Assembly (NCBI GenBank): GCA_017569285.1
Contig: CP069419.1
Span: 3,162,001 to 3,226,000, forward strand
Origin: Clostridiales bacterium
Lineage (GTDB): Bacteria; Bacillota; Clostridia; Christensenellales; Aristaeellaceae
Length of the DNA: 64,000 nucleotides
Direction: 5' to 3'
Of this stretch, positions 63,914 to 64,000 are shown in pieces. Below the pieces are notes generated by a model, which was not told the DNA's origin, made no database searches, and saw only the letters and a list, made by a program, of their open reading frames with translations. The first letter of the stretch is position 1; each line of letters begins with the position of its first letter. Both the position numbers and the translations under genes were made by a program.

Positions 63914-64000
63914 TCAGGAAAAGAAGAAGTGCTTAACATGTCTTATACGGCAATGGTTTTTGCCAACGCGGACGAAAAATATTAACTTTCTGTTACACAG

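Noticed and set aside
63939-63986. A 15-codon open frame after thrS
   Set aside because: No ribosome site and no other support for translation.

Overview
The window looks like a chromosomal segment of a Gram-positive, moderately GC-rich member of the Bacillota, probably class Clostridia. This rests on the gene content: HPr kinase, a T-box leader before thrS, a PucR-type regulator, DacF, a MsmX/UgpC-type ATPase, BspA-like leucine-rich repeat proteins, strong AGGAGG ribosome sites and many Sec signal peptides. Genus-level placement is not possible from the sequence alone. No insertion sequence, prophage, CRISPR array or rRNA was seen, and one tRNA is present. No stretch longer than 300 bases lacks a gene or a recognised leader.

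Layout. 1-4161: end of a truncated gene, two tandem paralogous secreted proteins, then minus-strand genes (Sir2 deacetylase, DUF523, GNAT; and an SDR). 4305-7143: Fur-box-like site, 3-methyladenine glycosylase (tag), an unknown gene and an aldehyde dehydrogenase. 7188-19223: mixed-strand region of secreted or membrane proteins of unknown role, with NhaC, CorA, a HAD phosphatase, an LRR/SH3 protein and a PstS-like binding protein. 19224-19330: a structured 5' leader with a hairpin between the Shine-Dalgarno sequence and the start codon. 19459-19532: tRNA-Pro(GGG).

19618-31301 is the cell-elongation cluster on the minus strand: maf, mreB, two tandem mreC paralogs, mreD, PBP2, minD (without minC or minE), rodA, an alpha/beta hydrolase and two small membrane/coiled-coil proteins. 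The duplicated mreC genes share an unusual conserved cytoplasmic N-terminal module. Together with the two small coiled-coil proteins they are the best candidates for an undescribed variant of the elongation machinery.

31535-41438: a secreted hydrolase, then a plus-strand operon from a consensus promoter: ACT/UPF0237, UPF0210, obg, yhbY, murC, alr, a membrane protein, rsmD, coaD and a coiled-coil protein. 41577-50970: an orphan sugar-ABC ATPase, a CHAP-like secreted protein, a PucR regulator, a C-terminal processing peptidase, an ABC binding protein/permease pair without ATPase, a glycosyltransferase and a receiver-like/SPFH zinc-ribbon pair. 51052-56838: minus-strand operon FGGY kinase, HAD phosphatase, hprK, ROK kinase, LRR protein, which suggests sugar-phosphate and catabolite control. 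56993-59398: uppP and dacF, cell-wall lipid recycling and peptidoglycan trimming. 59463-64000: ychF, an ATP-grasp protein, and T-box-controlled thrS.
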